Assembly: GCF_000281955.1 (NCBI RefSeq) | Contig: NZ_AKKF01000122.1 | Coordinates: 124,001 to 188,000, forward strand | From: Caulobacter sp. AP07 | GTDB lineage: Bacteria > Pseudomonadota > Alphaproteobacteria > Caulobacterales > Caulobacteraceae | Length of the DNA: 64,000 nucleotides | Reading direction: 5' to 3' | Part shown: piece after piece, positions 33,070 through 41,295 of the stretch | How positions within the stretch are numbered: position 1 is the stretch's first letter | How the letters are laid out: each line of letters opens with the position of its first letter | Position numbers and translations under genes: made by a program | The notes under the pieces: generated by a model | Database searches by the model: none | What the model saw: the letters and a program-made list of their open reading frames with translations, nothing else | What the model was told of the DNA's origin: nothing

Positions 33070-34356
33070 ATGACCGACCTTCCCCCCGACCCCGACTCCG
33101 TCCCGTCCGCCCTCGAAGCGCCGGACACCTCGATGCGCGCCCTGCTCAGGCAGAACGACTTCCTGTTCTTCTGGGCCGCGCGTTTCGTCTCCACCCTGGC
33201 GGTGCAGATCCAGGGGGTGACGATCGGCTGGCAGGTCTATGTGCTGGCCCGCGAGACCGGCCACAGCGAGGGCCAGGGGGCCTTCCTGCTGGGCATGGTC
33301 GGCCTGGCCCAGTTCATCCCGCTGTTCTTCCTGGCCCTGACCGCCGGCGAGACCGCCGACCGCCACGACCGCAAGGCGATCATGACCGCCGCCATCGGGG
33401 TCGACATCCTCTGCGCCGCCGCCCTGGGCTTCCTGGCCTGGTCCGGCCACACGACCCTGTGGCCGATCTTCGCCATCGCCGTGCTGTTCGGGGCCGGCCG
33501 CGCCTTCCTGTCGCCGGCCTCCAGCGCCATGGGCCCGATGCTGGTGCCCCGCCCGCTGCTGCCGCGCGCCATCGCCTGGAACTCGCTGTCGTGGCAGAGC
33601 GCCTCGATCATCGGCCCGGCCCTGGGCGGCCTGCTGATCGCCGTCTCGACGGCCACGGCCTTCGGGACCTCGGTCGCCCTGTTCCTGGCCGCCGGCCTGC
33701 TGCTGCTGGGCATCAGGGGCTCGACCAAGCCGGTGGTGCAACCGGGCTCGCGCTGGACCCTGATCAAGGAGGGCCTGGTCTATACCTGGCGCAACAAGAT
33801 CGTCTTCGGCTCGATCTCGCTGGACCTGTTCGCCGTGCTGCTGGGCGGGGCCACCGCCCTGCTGCCGGTGTTCGCCCGCGACGTGCTGCACGTGGGACCC
33901 GACGGCTTCGGCATGCTGCGCGCCGCCCCGGCCGTGGGCGCGACCCTGGTGGCGATCTATCTGGCCAGCCACCAGATCCGCCGGCGGGCCGGGATGCTGA
34001 TGTTCGGCGCCGTGGCGGTGTTCGCGACCGCCACCATCGTCTTTGGCCTGTCCAAGCTGGTCTGGCTGTCGGTCGGCGCCCTGGCCGTGCTGGGCGCGGC
34101 CGACATGGTCTCGGTCTATATCCGCCAGACCCTGGTGCAGTTGGTCACCCCCGACCCGATGCGCGGCCGCGTCGCCGCCGTCTCGGGCCTGTTCATCAGC
34201 GCCTCCAACGAACTGGGCGAGTTCGAGAGCGGCGTCGCGGCCCGGTTCCTCGGACCCGTGGGCGCGGCGGTGTTCGGCGGGGTCGGGGCGCTGGTGGTGA
34301 CGGGCGCGTGGGCCCGGATGTTCCCGGCGCTGCGCAAGGCGGACCGGCTGGAGTAG
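33070..34356 (+). CDS. MFS transporter, EntS-like
   Basis: The 428-residue membrane protein has about 12 predicted helices. QNDFLFFWAARFVSTLAVQIQGVTIGWQVY is the start of TM1, and the loop 2-3 motif is GETADRHDRKAIM. LVTPDPMRGRVAAVSGLFISASNELGEFESGVAA is the conserved TM10-11 region of EntS-like exporters. The substrate is unknown. A 26-bp palindrome 15 bp after the stop probably ends transcription. Confidence 0.9.
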   Translation: MTDLPPDPDSVPSALEAPDTSMRALLRQNDFLFFWAARFVSTLAVQIQGVTIGWQVYVLARETGHSEGQGAFLLGMVGLAQFIPLFFLALTAGETADRHDRKAIMTAAIGVDILCAAALGFLAWSGHTTLWPIFAIAVLFGAGRAFLSPASSAMGPMLVPRPLLPRAIAWNSLSWQSASIIGPALGGLLIAVSTATAFGTSVALFLAAGLLLLGIRGSTKPVVQPGSRWTLIKEGLVYTWRNKIVFGSISLDLFAVLLGGATALLPVFARDVLHVGPDGFGMLRAAPAVGATLVAIYLASHQIRRRAGMLMFGAVAVFATATIVFGLSKLVWLSVGALAVLGAADMVSVYIRQTLVQLVTPDPMRGRVAAVSGLFISASNELGEFESGVAARFLGPVGAAVFGGVGALVVTGAWARMFPALRKADRLE

Positions 34357-34371
34357 GACCGTTCGCGGGAC

Positions 34372-34397
34372 GGGGACAGGCACATGTGCCTGTCCCC
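34372..34397. repeat. GGGGACAGGCAC palindrome, copy 3
   Basis: A 26-bp perfect palindrome, GGGGACAGGCACA followed by its own reverse complement, lies between the converging MFS and GNAT genes. The copy at 40045-40070 is identical over all 26 bases. Confidence 0.85.
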
Positions 34398-34407
34398 AAC
34401 GGAACCC

Positions 34408-34899
34408 CTACGCCCCCGCCAACCTGACCAACGCCTCTCCCGTCATCCGCCGCACGATCCAGTCGTCCAGCGCCGCCGCTCCAAGGCTGTCGTAGAACGC
34501 GATCGACGGGGCGTTCCAGTCGAGCACGGCCCACTCCAGCCGGCCCAGCTTCTCGTCGACGCAGCGCCGCGCCAGGCCCGCCAGCAGCGCCTTGCCGGCC
34601 CCGCTGCCCCGCGCCGAGGGCCGCACGAACAGGTCCTCCAGATAGATCCCGTGCCGGCCGACGAAGGTCGAATAGTTGTAGAACCACAGGGCGAACCCCA
34701 CCGGCTGGCCGTCGAGCTCGGCGATGTCGCAGAAGGCCCTCGGATTTTCGCCGAACAACGCGGCGGTCATGTCGTTTTCCGTCGCCTCGACCGCGTCGAG
34801 CAGCTTTTCGTATTCCGCCAGGTCGCGAACGAACCGATAGATCAGGGCGCTGTCGGTCGGGACGGCGGGCCTAACAGTGACTTTGGTGGTGACGGGCAT
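34408..34899 (-). CDS. GNAT-family N-acetyltransferase (diamine acetyltransferase-like)
   Basis: The 163-residue protein has RPAVPTDSALIYRFVRDLAEYEKL at the N-terminus, GHG-type core YLEDLFVRPSARGSGAGKALL (motif A), and WAVLDWNAPSIAFYDSLGA near the C-terminus. This is the pattern of SSAT/diamine acetyltransferases. Its ATG (34897-34899) shares two bases with the ATG of the divergent TfoX-like gene. Confidence 0.88.
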   Translation of the reverse strand: MPVTTKVTVRPAVPTDSALIYRFVRDLAEYEKLLDAVEATENDMTAALFGENPRAFCDIAELDGQPVGFALWFYNYSTFVGRHGIYLEDLFVRPSARGSGAGKALLAGLARRCVDEKLGRLEWAVLDWNAPSIAFYDSLGAAALDDWIVRRMTGEALVRLAGA

Positions 34900-35230
34900 G
34901 GCGGTCTCTTCGGACTATCTGAATTTCGTGCTCGAACAGCTGGCCCCGCTCGGACCGCTGACCTCGCGCAAGATGTTCGGCGGAGTCGGGCTCTACGCCC
35001 AAGGCCTGTTCTTCGCCCTGATCGACGACGACACGCTGTACCTCAAGGGCGACGAGGCCCTGCGGCCGGACTTCGAGGCGGCGGGCAGCCATGCCTTCTG
35101 TCCGTTCGCCGACGCCAAGCCCATGGCCTACTGGTCGGCGCCCGCCGAGGCGCTGGACGAGCCGGATCTGCTGGTGGACTGGGCGAGGCGCTCGATCGCG
35201 GTGGCGGCGGCGCGGAAGGCGCGGAGATAG
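34898..35230 (+). CDS. TfoX N-terminal domain protein
   Basis: The 110-residue product (MAVSSDYLNFVLEQLAPLGPLTSRKMFGGVGLYAQG) is a stand-alone TfoX-N domain, with LIDDDTLYLKGDE and AKPMAYWSAPAEALDEPD as further conserved parts. The full competence regulator TfoX/Sxy has a second domain that is absent here. ATG 34898 is chosen; an upstream ATG at 34877 would lie inside the divergent GNAT gene. Its TAG stop abuts the stop of the convergent Fic gene with no spacer. Confidence 0.85.
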   Translation: MAVSSDYLNFVLEQLAPLGPLTSRKMFGGVGLYAQGLFFALIDDDTLYLKGDEALRPDFEAAGSHAFCPFADAKPMAYWSAPAEALDEPDLLVDWARRSIAVAAARKARR

Positions 35231-36334
35231 CTATCGGGCCGTCTGGGTATCCGACATGCGAAGCAGAAGCCCGACCAGCGGCCTGTTGACGTAGTAGTTG
35301 TTGCGTCCCTGGCTGTGTTTCTCCAACAGCCCCGACGCCGCCAACTCATCGAGATAGCGAGCCGCGGTCTGTCGCACGACGCCCAGTTCGTTCTGAACAA
35401 ACTCGATGCGCGTATAGGGGTGACGAAACAGGTTGTTGAGCAGGTCCTGCGAGTAGAGTCGCGGATGCTCCGTTCTCAGGCGACGCTTGTAGTCGATCAT
35501 CAGATCGCCCACCCCCTGGACCAGTTCCAGTGTCTGCCGCGATGTTTCCGAAGTGGCCCGCAGCATGTAGAGCAGCCACTCCTCCCAAACGCCGGTGTCG
35601 CGCACGGCCTGCAGCAGTCGGTAGTATTCGGCCTTGTGGGCGTTGATGTAGCGGCTGAGGTAGAGGATCGGAATGTCGAGCAGACCCGCCTTGGTGAGGT
35701 AGAGCACGTTCAGGATACGCCCGATCCGCCCGTTGCCGTCGGGAAACGGGTGGATGCTTTCAAACTGGTGATGGATCAGGGCCATCTTGACCAACGGGTC
35801 CAGATCACTGGCGGCTTCGTCGTTCAGGAAACGCTCCAGCGCCGTCATGTGGGTGACGATCGCGGTGCGGTCTTGCGGCGGCACATAGACGACCTCGCCC
35901 GACGCGTCGTTGCGTAGCGCCGTCCCCGGCGTCGCCCGAAACTCGCCCGTCGTGCGCTTGAGCACCTGAAACATCTCGATGATCATGTTGTTGGTCAGCA
36001 GGCCCTGGTTTTCGGCGAGCCGGTCGTAGCCACGCTTCAATGCATCGCGATAAAGCGCGACCTCCTTGGCCGGCCCGCCATCAGGACTGTCGGGAAAGAG
36101 CGTCGCCTGGAACATCTCGTCCTGGGTCGTGACGATGTTCTCGATTTCGGAGCTCGCGCGCGCCTCCTGGAGCGACAGGGTGTCGATCAAGATGCCCTGG
36201 TTGGGGATAGCCGTGGCCCGCCCCTTCAACTCCGCCAAGTAGCGGTGAGCCCGCGCGGCTTCACGAAGCACCGCCACGGTTTCGAGTTCCGCCGCTGGCG
36301 GCAGAACGGGAATGTCGTAGATCGACTTTAACAC
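35231..36334 (-). CDS. Class II Fic-family protein with C-terminal winged helix
   Basis: The 367-residue protein has an N-terminal inhibitory helix motif (S/T)xxxE(G/N), here SSEIEN at residues 61-66, and the complete active-site motif HPFPDGNGRIGR at residues 195-206. A C-terminal winged-helix domain (YTRIEFVQNELGVVRQTAARYLDEL) follows. Such proteins transfer AMP from ATP to hydroxyl side chains, with the inhibitory Glu keeping them off. GC content is clearly lower than in its neighbours. GTG start (36334) with AAGGG upstream. The target is unknown; no toxin-antitoxin partner gene is adjacent. Confidence 0.93.
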   Translation of the reverse strand: MLKSIYDIPVLPPAAELETVAVLREAARAHRYLAELKGRATAIPNQGILIDTLSLQEARASSEIENIVTTQDEMFQATLFPDSPDGGPAKEVALYRDALKRGYDRLAENQGLLTNNMIIEMFQVLKRTTGEFRATPGTALRNDASGEVVYVPPQDRTAIVTHMTALERFLNDEAASDLDPLVKMALIHHQFESIHPFPDGNGRIGRILNVLYLTKAGLLDIPILYLSRYINAHKAEYYRLLQAVRDTGVWEEWLLYMLRATSETSRQTLELVQGVGDLMIDYKRRLRTEHPRLYSQDLLNNLFRHPYTRIEFVQNELGVVRQTAARYLDELAASGLLEKHSQGRNNYYVNRPLVGLLLRMSDTQTAR

Positions 36335-36374
36335 GCCGCACCCTTCATGTTAAAGGATCGCTTTTTTTTTAACA
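36327..36374 (-). promoter_or_regulatory. Repeated TGTTAAA motifs upstream of and over the fic start
   Basis: TGTTAAA occurs at 36348-36354 on the plus strand and at 36374-36368 and 36333-36327 on the minus strand. The first two form an inverted repeat with a 13-base centre; the third covers the GTG start. This may be an operator, perhaps for the Fic protein's own winged helix. Confidence 0.4.
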
Positions 36375-36390
36375 CGATGAGCGCGACATG

Positions 36391-36416
36391 TAAAAAAGTT
36401 CGCTATTTGCGAACTT
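36391..36416 (-). terminator. Intrinsic terminator of the MarR-headed operon
   Basis: The perfect 8-bp stem AAGTTCGC / GCGAACTT (36396-36403, 36409-36416) is followed on the minus strand by a run of T (36395-36392). It lies 6 bp past the last SDR stop and separates that operon from fic. Confidence 0.75.
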
Positions 36417-36422
36417 GGGATC

Positions 36423-37280
36423 CTACCCGATCACCACCCCCGGCGGCGGCACGCTGTCCTCGGGCACGAAGAAGTCCGGCATCAGGGTCGCGGTCGGATC
36501 GACCCGGTACTGATCGAAATCCCGCACGCCCTCGCCGTACAGGAAGGTGTCGTCGATCATGAACTGGCCGGTGAACTCGCGCGACGGCTTGAGGAACATC
36601 GCGTGGGCGGCGTCGGCCATGATCTCGACCGTGCGGCAGTGCTTGAGGCCTTCCGCGCCGGTCAGGGCGAACTGGATGGCGGCGGTGGCGATGGCGGTGC
36701 GCGGCCACAGGGCGTTGAAGGCGACGCCGTCGGCCCGGAACTCCTCGGCCATGCCCAGCATGCACAGGCTCATATTGTACTTGGCCATCGAATAGGCGAC
36801 GTGCGGGGCGAACCAGCGCGGCTTGATGTCCAGCGGCGGCGACAGGGCCAGGACGTGCGGATTGGCCGCCTTCTTCAGGTGCGGCAGGCAGATCTTCGAG
36901 GTCAGGAACGTGCCGCGCCCGTTGATCTGGTGCATCAGGTCATAGCGCTTCATGTCGGTCGCCAGCGTGCCGGTCAGCGAGATCGCCGAGGCGTTGTTGA
37001 CGCAGATGTCGATACCGCCGAACGTCTCGACCGCCTTGTCGACGGCCGCCTGAACGCTGGCCTCCTCGCGCACGTCGACGATCAGCGGCAGGGCCTTGCC
37101 GCCGGCCGCCTCGATCTCGGCGGCGGCGGTGTAGATGGTGCCCGGCAGCTTGGGATGCGGGTCGGCGGTCTTGGCGGCGACCACGATATTGGCGCCGTCG
37201 CGGGCGGCCCGCAGGGCGATGGCCAGGCCGATGCCGCGCGAGGCGCCGGTGATGAACAGGGTCTTGCCGTTCAGGCTCAT
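36423..37280 (-). CDS. Short-chain dehydrogenase/reductase, HSDL2-like
   Basis: The 285-residue protein has the Rossmann motif TGASRGIG, the NNAS motif and the catalytic YSMAK region. The Ser position is in LALSPPLDIKPRWFAPHVAYSMAKY, typical of the HSDL2-like SDR branch. It uses NAD(P)H; its substrate is probably a hydroxy- or oxoacyl compound. It is last in the operon, 49 bp after the second SDR. Confidence 0.9.
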   Translation of the reverse strand: MSLNGKTLFITGASRGIGLAIALRAARDGANIVVAAKTADPHPKLPGTIYTAAAEIEAAGGKALPLIVDVREEASVQAAVDKAVETFGGIDICVNNASAISLTGTLATDMKRYDLMHQINGRGTFLTSKICLPHLKKAANPHVLALSPPLDIKPRWFAPHVAYSMAKYNMSLCMLGMAEEFRADGVAFNALWPRTAIATAAIQFALTGAEGLKHCRTVEIMADAAHAMFLKPSREFTGQFMIDDTFLYGEGVRDFDQYRVDPTATLMPDFFVPEDSVPPPGVVIG

Positions 37281-37329
37281 GGCTGTCTCCAGAGGTTCGA
37301 TCAGGTTCTACGCCGAGATCCGGGGCCGG

Positions 37330-38307
37330 TCATCCCGCACCCGTGGTCTCCACCGACAGCGCCCACAGCCGGTCGGCCTGTTCCGGGTCGAGGGCGTAGG
37401 GCATGACGCCGGACCAGCCGGCCTCCTTGGTCCAGGGCGCGGCCTGGGCGAGGTCTTCCAGATAGAGGCCGCCGACGCCTTCCAGCTCGTCGCCGACCGC
37501 CGCCCAGACGCTGGTCGAGGCGCCCTGCTCGGGCGTCTTGAAGCCGTCGCGGACCTTGCCGTTCTCGTCGATCCAGCCCATCGCCCGCTGCTCCTCGATC
37601 GGCAGGTGGCGCTGCAGCGGGGTCATGATGCCGCCCGGCATGACGGCGTTGGCGAACACGCCCCCATCCTGCGCCAAGCCCTTGAAGCGCTGGGTGAAGC
37701 CGACCGCGAACAGGGCGTTGGCGGTCTTGGCCTGGCCGTAGCTTTCCCACTTGTCGTAGGGGTGGGACCGGAAGTGCGGGTCCTCGAAGTTCATCGGCGC
37801 GCGGCGGTGGCCGATCGACGACAGCGACACGAGGCGCGACGGCTTTCCGGACGCCTTGGCGCCGGCCACCAGGTTGGGCGCCAGCAGCACCGACAGCAGG
37901 AAGTGGCCGAAGTGGTTGGTGCCGATCTGCATCTCCAGCCCGTCCTCGGTATAGGCGAGCGGGCAGGCCATGACGCCGGCGTTGTTGATCAGCAGGTGCA
38001 GCGGCCGGTCGCCCCAGCGCTCGGCGAAGGCGCGGATCGACTTGAAGCTGGCAAGGTCGAGCATCGACCACGAAACCTTGCCTTTAGCCGTCCTGGCGAT
38101 GTCGGCGACGGCGGCTTCGGCCAGGTCCGGCTTGCGCACGGCGATCACCACCTCGGCCCCGGCCTCGGCCAGGGCGCGGGCGGTCTCGATCCCGATGCCG
38201 GTGGCGCCGCCGGTGACGATGGCGACCTTGCCGCTCAGGTCATGGCCGGCGACCACGTCGCGGGCCGGCGTATAGGCCCCGAAGGGCGATTTGATGCGGT
38301 CGGCCAT
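37330..38307 (-). CDS. Short-chain dehydrogenase, retinol-dehydrogenase-like
   Basis: The 325-residue protein has TGGATGIG for cofactor binding, NNAGVM, a catalytic Ser in VSLSSIGHR, and Tyr/Lys in YGQAKTAN. The long C-terminal region (FKTPEQGASTSVWAAVGDELEGVGGLYLEDL) is characteristic of WWOX/retinol-dehydrogenase-like SDRs. The start is at MADRIKSPFGAY; upstream frame reads into the intergenic space. Confidence 0.92.
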   Translation of the reverse strand: MADRIKSPFGAYTPARDVVAGHDLSGKVAIVTGGATGIGIETARALAEAGAEVVIAVRKPDLAEAAVADIARTAKGKVSWSMLDLASFKSIRAFAERWGDRPLHLLINNAGVMACPLAYTEDGLEMQIGTNHFGHFLLSVLLAPNLVAGAKASGKPSRLVSLSSIGHRRAPMNFEDPHFRSHPYDKWESYGQAKTANALFAVGFTQRFKGLAQDGGVFANAVMPGGIMTPLQRHLPIEEQRAMGWIDENGKVRDGFKTPEQGASTSVWAAVGDELEGVGGLYLEDLAQAAPWTKEAGWSGVMPYALDPEQADRLWALSVETTGAG

Positions 38308-38344
38308 GATGTTCGCTCCCAGACTTTTCTCGTTGCGGTCGACG

Positions 38345-38755
38345 CTACAACTGCAGGACCAGAATCCCCAGGGCGATCGCCAGGCACAGCGGTCCGTAGG
38401 CGCGGCGATTGAGGGTCGCGAACGGCGTACCCTCGGCGTAGCGGAACACCGGCGGCACATAGGTCGCCAGGCCGCGCCCGGCGAACACCGCCAGCAGCCC
38501 CCAGCGCGCGGCCTTCAGCCAGCCGTCCCAGGCGGTCGGCGCCAGGGTCGCCAGAACCAGCGCCCCGCCTGTCGCCAGGGCCAGGGCGACGGCGACGCCG
38601 GACAACAGGCTCGGAGCCCGCATGCCCCGGGTGCGCCCGACCACGTGCTCGACCATGGAGGCCTCGTCATGGCCCGGCCAGCGGCCGCCGAACGCCCAGT
38701 AGAGATGGATCCCCGCCAAGGCGAACAGCGTCGCCGCCAGGAGCACGGCCAGCAC
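38345..38755 (-). CDS. DUF3995 membrane protein
   Basis: The 136-residue protein has about four transmembrane segments and begins LAVLLAATLFALAGIHLYWAFGGRWP, the DUF3995 signature, with a GRGLATYVPPVFRYAEGTPFATLNRRAYGPLCLAI C-terminus. It lies 4 bp after the enoyl-CoA hydratase gene in the same operon. No function is established to my knowledge. Confidence 0.85.
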   Translation of the reverse strand: MLAVLLAATLFALAGIHLYWAFGGRWPGHDEASMVEHVVGRTRGMRAPSLLSGVAVALALATGGALVLATLAPTAWDGWLKAARWGLLAVFAGRGLATYVPPVFRYAEGTPFATLNRRAYGPLCLAIALGILVLQL

Positions 38756-38759
38756 GACC

Positions 38760-39542
38760 TCAGCCGACCTTGCTGAAGTCAGGGGCCCGGCGCTCGGCGA
38801 AGGCCATGAAGGCCTCGCGGGCCTCGGCGGTCTGCAGGCGCTGGGCGAACAGCTCGCCCTCCTTGTCCATCAGGGCCGAGATCGCCTCGGCGTCGCGCAT
38901 CAGCCGCTTGGTGACGGTCAGGGCCCCCAGCGGACGCTTGGCCAGTTGGTCGGCGGCGGCGCGGGCCCGGGCGCGGAGGTCTTCCAGCGGCACGACCGCG
39001 TTGGCGATGCCCCAGGCCACGGCCGTCGTCCCGTCCACCGCCTCGCCGAGGGCGAACATGGCGTAGGCGCGGGCGTGGCCGATGCGGGCCGGCAGCAGCA
39101 GGCTGGAGGCGGCCTCAGGCGCCAGGGCCAGGTTGACGAACGGCACGGTCAGGCGCGCGTCGGGGCTGGTGAACACCAGGTCGCAATGCAGCAGCATGGT
39201 GGTGCCGACGCCCACGGCCTGGCCGTGCACGGCGGCGACCAGCGGTCGGGTGGCCTTGGCCAGGTTCTTCAGGAACCGCATCACGTGACGCTCGCCCTCG
39301 AAGGCGCCGGTGGCCTGGGCGGTGAAGTCCTTCAGGTCGTTGCCGGAGCTGAAGCTGTCGCCGTCGCCCTGGAACACCACCACCCGGATCGCGGGATCGG
39401 CCTCGGCCCGTTCCAGGCTGTCGGCCAGCACGCCGTACATGGCGTTGCTCAGCGCGTTCTTCTTGTCCGGACGGGCCAGGGTAATGGTCATCACGCCGGC
39501 GTCGACGGCGACCTGAACGTGCCCAGAATCGAGGGTGCTCAT
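38760..39542 (-). CDS. Enoyl-CoA hydratase/isomerase family protein
   Basis: The 260-residue crotonase-fold protein has ARPDKKNALSNAMY, FSSGNDLKDF (oxyanion-hole loop), AVHGQAVGVGTTMLLHCDLVF, and FVNLALAPEAASSLLLPARIG. The catalytic Glu expected in hydratases is in LAPEAASS, one Glu only, so isomerase or hydratase activity cannot be separated. Its ATG overlaps the marR stop (ATGA). Confidence 0.92.
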   Translation of the reverse strand: MSTLDSGHVQVAVDAGVMTITLARPDKKNALSNAMYGVLADSLERAEADPAIRVVVFQGDGDSFSSGNDLKDFTAQATGAFEGERHVMRFLKNLAKATRPLVAAVHGQAVGVGTTMLLHCDLVFTSPDARLTVPFVNLALAPEAASSLLLPARIGHARAYAMFALGEAVDGTTAVAWGIANAVVPLEDLRARARAAADQLAKRPLGALTVTKRLMRDAEAISALMDKEGELFAQRLQTAEAREAFMAFAERRAPDFSKVG

Positions 39543-39982
39543 GCGGGATCTCCTTTGGGGAACTTGGCTTGCAGGCTGGACAGCCAGCGGGACACCACGG
39601 CGATCTCGTCGTCCGTGAAGCCGTCGGTGAGGTGGGCGTTGAGGCCTTCGACGCCGGCCTTGGCGGCCTCGCGGGCCTCTCGGCCCTTGTCCGTGAGATA
39701 GAGGCGCAGGGCGCGGCCGTCCTTGGGGTCGGGGCGGCGCTCGACCAGCTCGGCGCGGGCCATGCGGTCGATCAGGCCGGTCATGGCCGAGGGGGCCAGG
39801 TCCAGGGCCTCGGCCGCCTCGCCGATCAGCGTCCCGTCGCCCTGGCCCAGCACGAACAGGGCCCCGGACTGGGCGGCGGTCAGCCCGCCCTTGGCGGCCA
39901 TCTTGGCCTCGACATAGCGCTGCACCCGTCGGTGGGCGACGTTGAGCAGGAACACCAGGCGGCGGTCGGGAGGCGTGGTCAT
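39539..39982 (-). CDS. MarR-family transcriptional regulator
   Basis: The 147-residue protein has the MarR winged helix: LTAAQSGALFVLGQGDGTLIGEAAEALDLAPSAMTGLIDRMARAELVERRPDPKDGRALRLYLTDKG. It is first in an operon with enoyl-CoA hydratase, DUF3995 and two SDRs and probably controls it. MTTPPDRR at 39982 is preferred to the ATG eight codons earlier. A candidate operator lies 30 bp upstream. Confidence 0.92.
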   Translation of the reverse strand: MTTPPDRRLVFLLNVAHRRVQRYVEAKMAAKGGLTAAQSGALFVLGQGDGTLIGEAAEALDLAPSAMTGLIDRMARAELVERRPDPKDGRALRLYLTDKGREAREAAKAGVEGLNAHLTDGFTDDEIAVVSRWLSSLQAKFPKGDPA

Positions 39983-40011
39983 GGCGCGACAATATGGTTC
40001 GCGCACGAAAT

Positions 40012-40030
40012 ATCAAACGATTGTTTTGTG
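40012..40030 (-). promoter_or_regulatory. Candidate MarR operator
   Basis: ATCAAACGATTGTTTTGTG contains the short inverted repeat AAAC-GATT-GTTT in an AT-rich patch between marR and the palindrome at 40045. Position fits autoregulation, but the symmetry is only 4 bp per arm. Confidence 0.3.
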
Positions 40031-40044
40031 AATCACCAACTGCC

Positions 40045-40070
40045 GGGGACAGGCACATGTGCCTGTCCCC
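40045..40070. repeat. GGGGACAGGCAC palindrome, copy 4
   Basis: This 26-bp perfect palindrome is identical to 34372-34397. It lies 9 bp beyond the stop of the MBL hydrolase gene and upstream of marR, and could end MBL transcription. Confidence 0.85.
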
Positions 40071-40079
40071 ATCCAGTGG

Positions 40080-41162
40080 TCAGACCGCCCGGTACCAGTT
40101 CACCCCGTCGGCGTCCGCCTCGCGCACCGCCAGGCCACGCCCGATCAGGCAGTTGAGGTGGGCCAGGGCCTCGCCGGTGGCCATGCCCAGCAGGTCGGGC
40201 CCGATCGGCCGGGCGAACAGCGCGCCGAACACGTCGACCGCCCGCCGGGGCTCGTCCAGCTTGCCCTGCAAGCGTCCCAGGCCGCGCTCATGGCCGTTGA
40301 TCAGGTGGTCGATGCGGGCGTGCAGTCCCCGGAACGGGTCGTTGTGGGCCGGCAGCACCAGCACGCTGTCGGGCACCGTCGCCTTGACCTTGGCCAGCGA
40401 GGTCAGCCAGTCGGTCAGCGGATCGGCGTCGGGTTCGGTGGGGAACACCGAGACGTTGGACGAGATCTTCGGCAGCACCTGGTCGCCCGAGATCAGCACC
40501 CCCAGGTCCTCGCACCACAGGCAGGCGTGGTCGGGCGAATGGCCCTGCCCGGTCACCACCCGCCAGGCGTGGTCGCCGATCATGAAGGCCTCGCCGTCGA
40601 CCATCCGCCGATAGCTGTCGGGCAGTTGGTAGATCGCCTTGCCGAAGCCGCCGAACCGGGTCCGGTAGCTCTCGATGCCGTCCTCGTTCCAGCCGGCGGC
40701 CCGGAAGAACCGCACCCCGTCCTCGGGCGCCTCGCGGCCGGTGTCGGCCACCAGCATCCGGCACTGGAAGTATTCCAGGCGGGTCATCCACAGGCGGACG
40801 TCGAACTTGCGGGCGATCCACCCGGCCAGGCCGACATGGTCGGGATGCAGGTGCGTGACGATCACCCGGGTGACCGGCGCCCCGCCCAGGGCCAGGGCGA
40901 AGGCCGTCCGCCAGGCCTGCGAGGTCTCCTTGGTCTGCATGCCGGTGTCGACCACCGCCCAGCCCTCGCCGTCCCGGATCGCCCAGACATTGATGAAGCC
41001 CAGCGACCCGCCCAGCGGCTGGCGCAGCCACAGCACGCCCGGCGCGACCTCGACCGCCTGGCCCGAACCGGGCTCCGGCGTCTGCTCGAACGGATAGACC
41101 AGCCGCGGCCTGCGCGCCTCCGGCGCCTCGTCCGTAGGCGTCTCTTCGATCCCGTCGCGCAT
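40080..41162 (-). CDS. MBL-fold metallo-hydrolase
   Basis: The 360-residue protein has the zinc motif THLHPDH, a further Asp in VVDTGM, His in TGQGHSPDH, Asp in LISGDQVLP, and His in LPAHNDP. An unusual C-terminal region of about 80 residues (LDEPRRAVDVFGALFARPIGPDLLGMATGEALAHLNCLIG) is predicted helical and follows the hydrolase fold, as in the LACTB2/GloB-like MBL group with a C-terminal winged-helix extension. Substrate unknown. Confidence 0.9.
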   Translation of the reverse strand: MRDGIEETPTDEAPEARRPRLVYPFEQTPEPGSGQAVEVAPGVLWLRQPLGGSLGFINVWAIRDGEGWAVVDTGMQTKETSQAWRTAFALALGGAPVTRVIVTHLHPDHVGLAGWIARKFDVRLWMTRLEYFQCRMLVADTGREAPEDGVRFFRAAGWNEDGIESYRTRFGGFGKAIYQLPDSYRRMVDGEAFMIGDHAWRVVTGQGHSPDHACLWCEDLGVLISGDQVLPKISSNVSVFPTEPDADPLTDWLTSLAKVKATVPDSVLVLPAHNDPFRGLHARIDHLINGHERGLGRLQGKLDEPRRAVDVFGALFARPIGPDLLGMATGEALAHLNCLIGRGLAVREADADGVNWYRAV

Positions 41163-41295
41163 CCCGCGTCCTCCGGTCGCGGCCCGTGCTCCGGGCCGTC
41201 GTCATCATTGCGCCCCCGTCGGACGACATCTTGACCCTCGATGCAAGCGGGCCTTAAGTCCGCCGCGAGGAAATTTACCCAGGAGACGTACCCCC

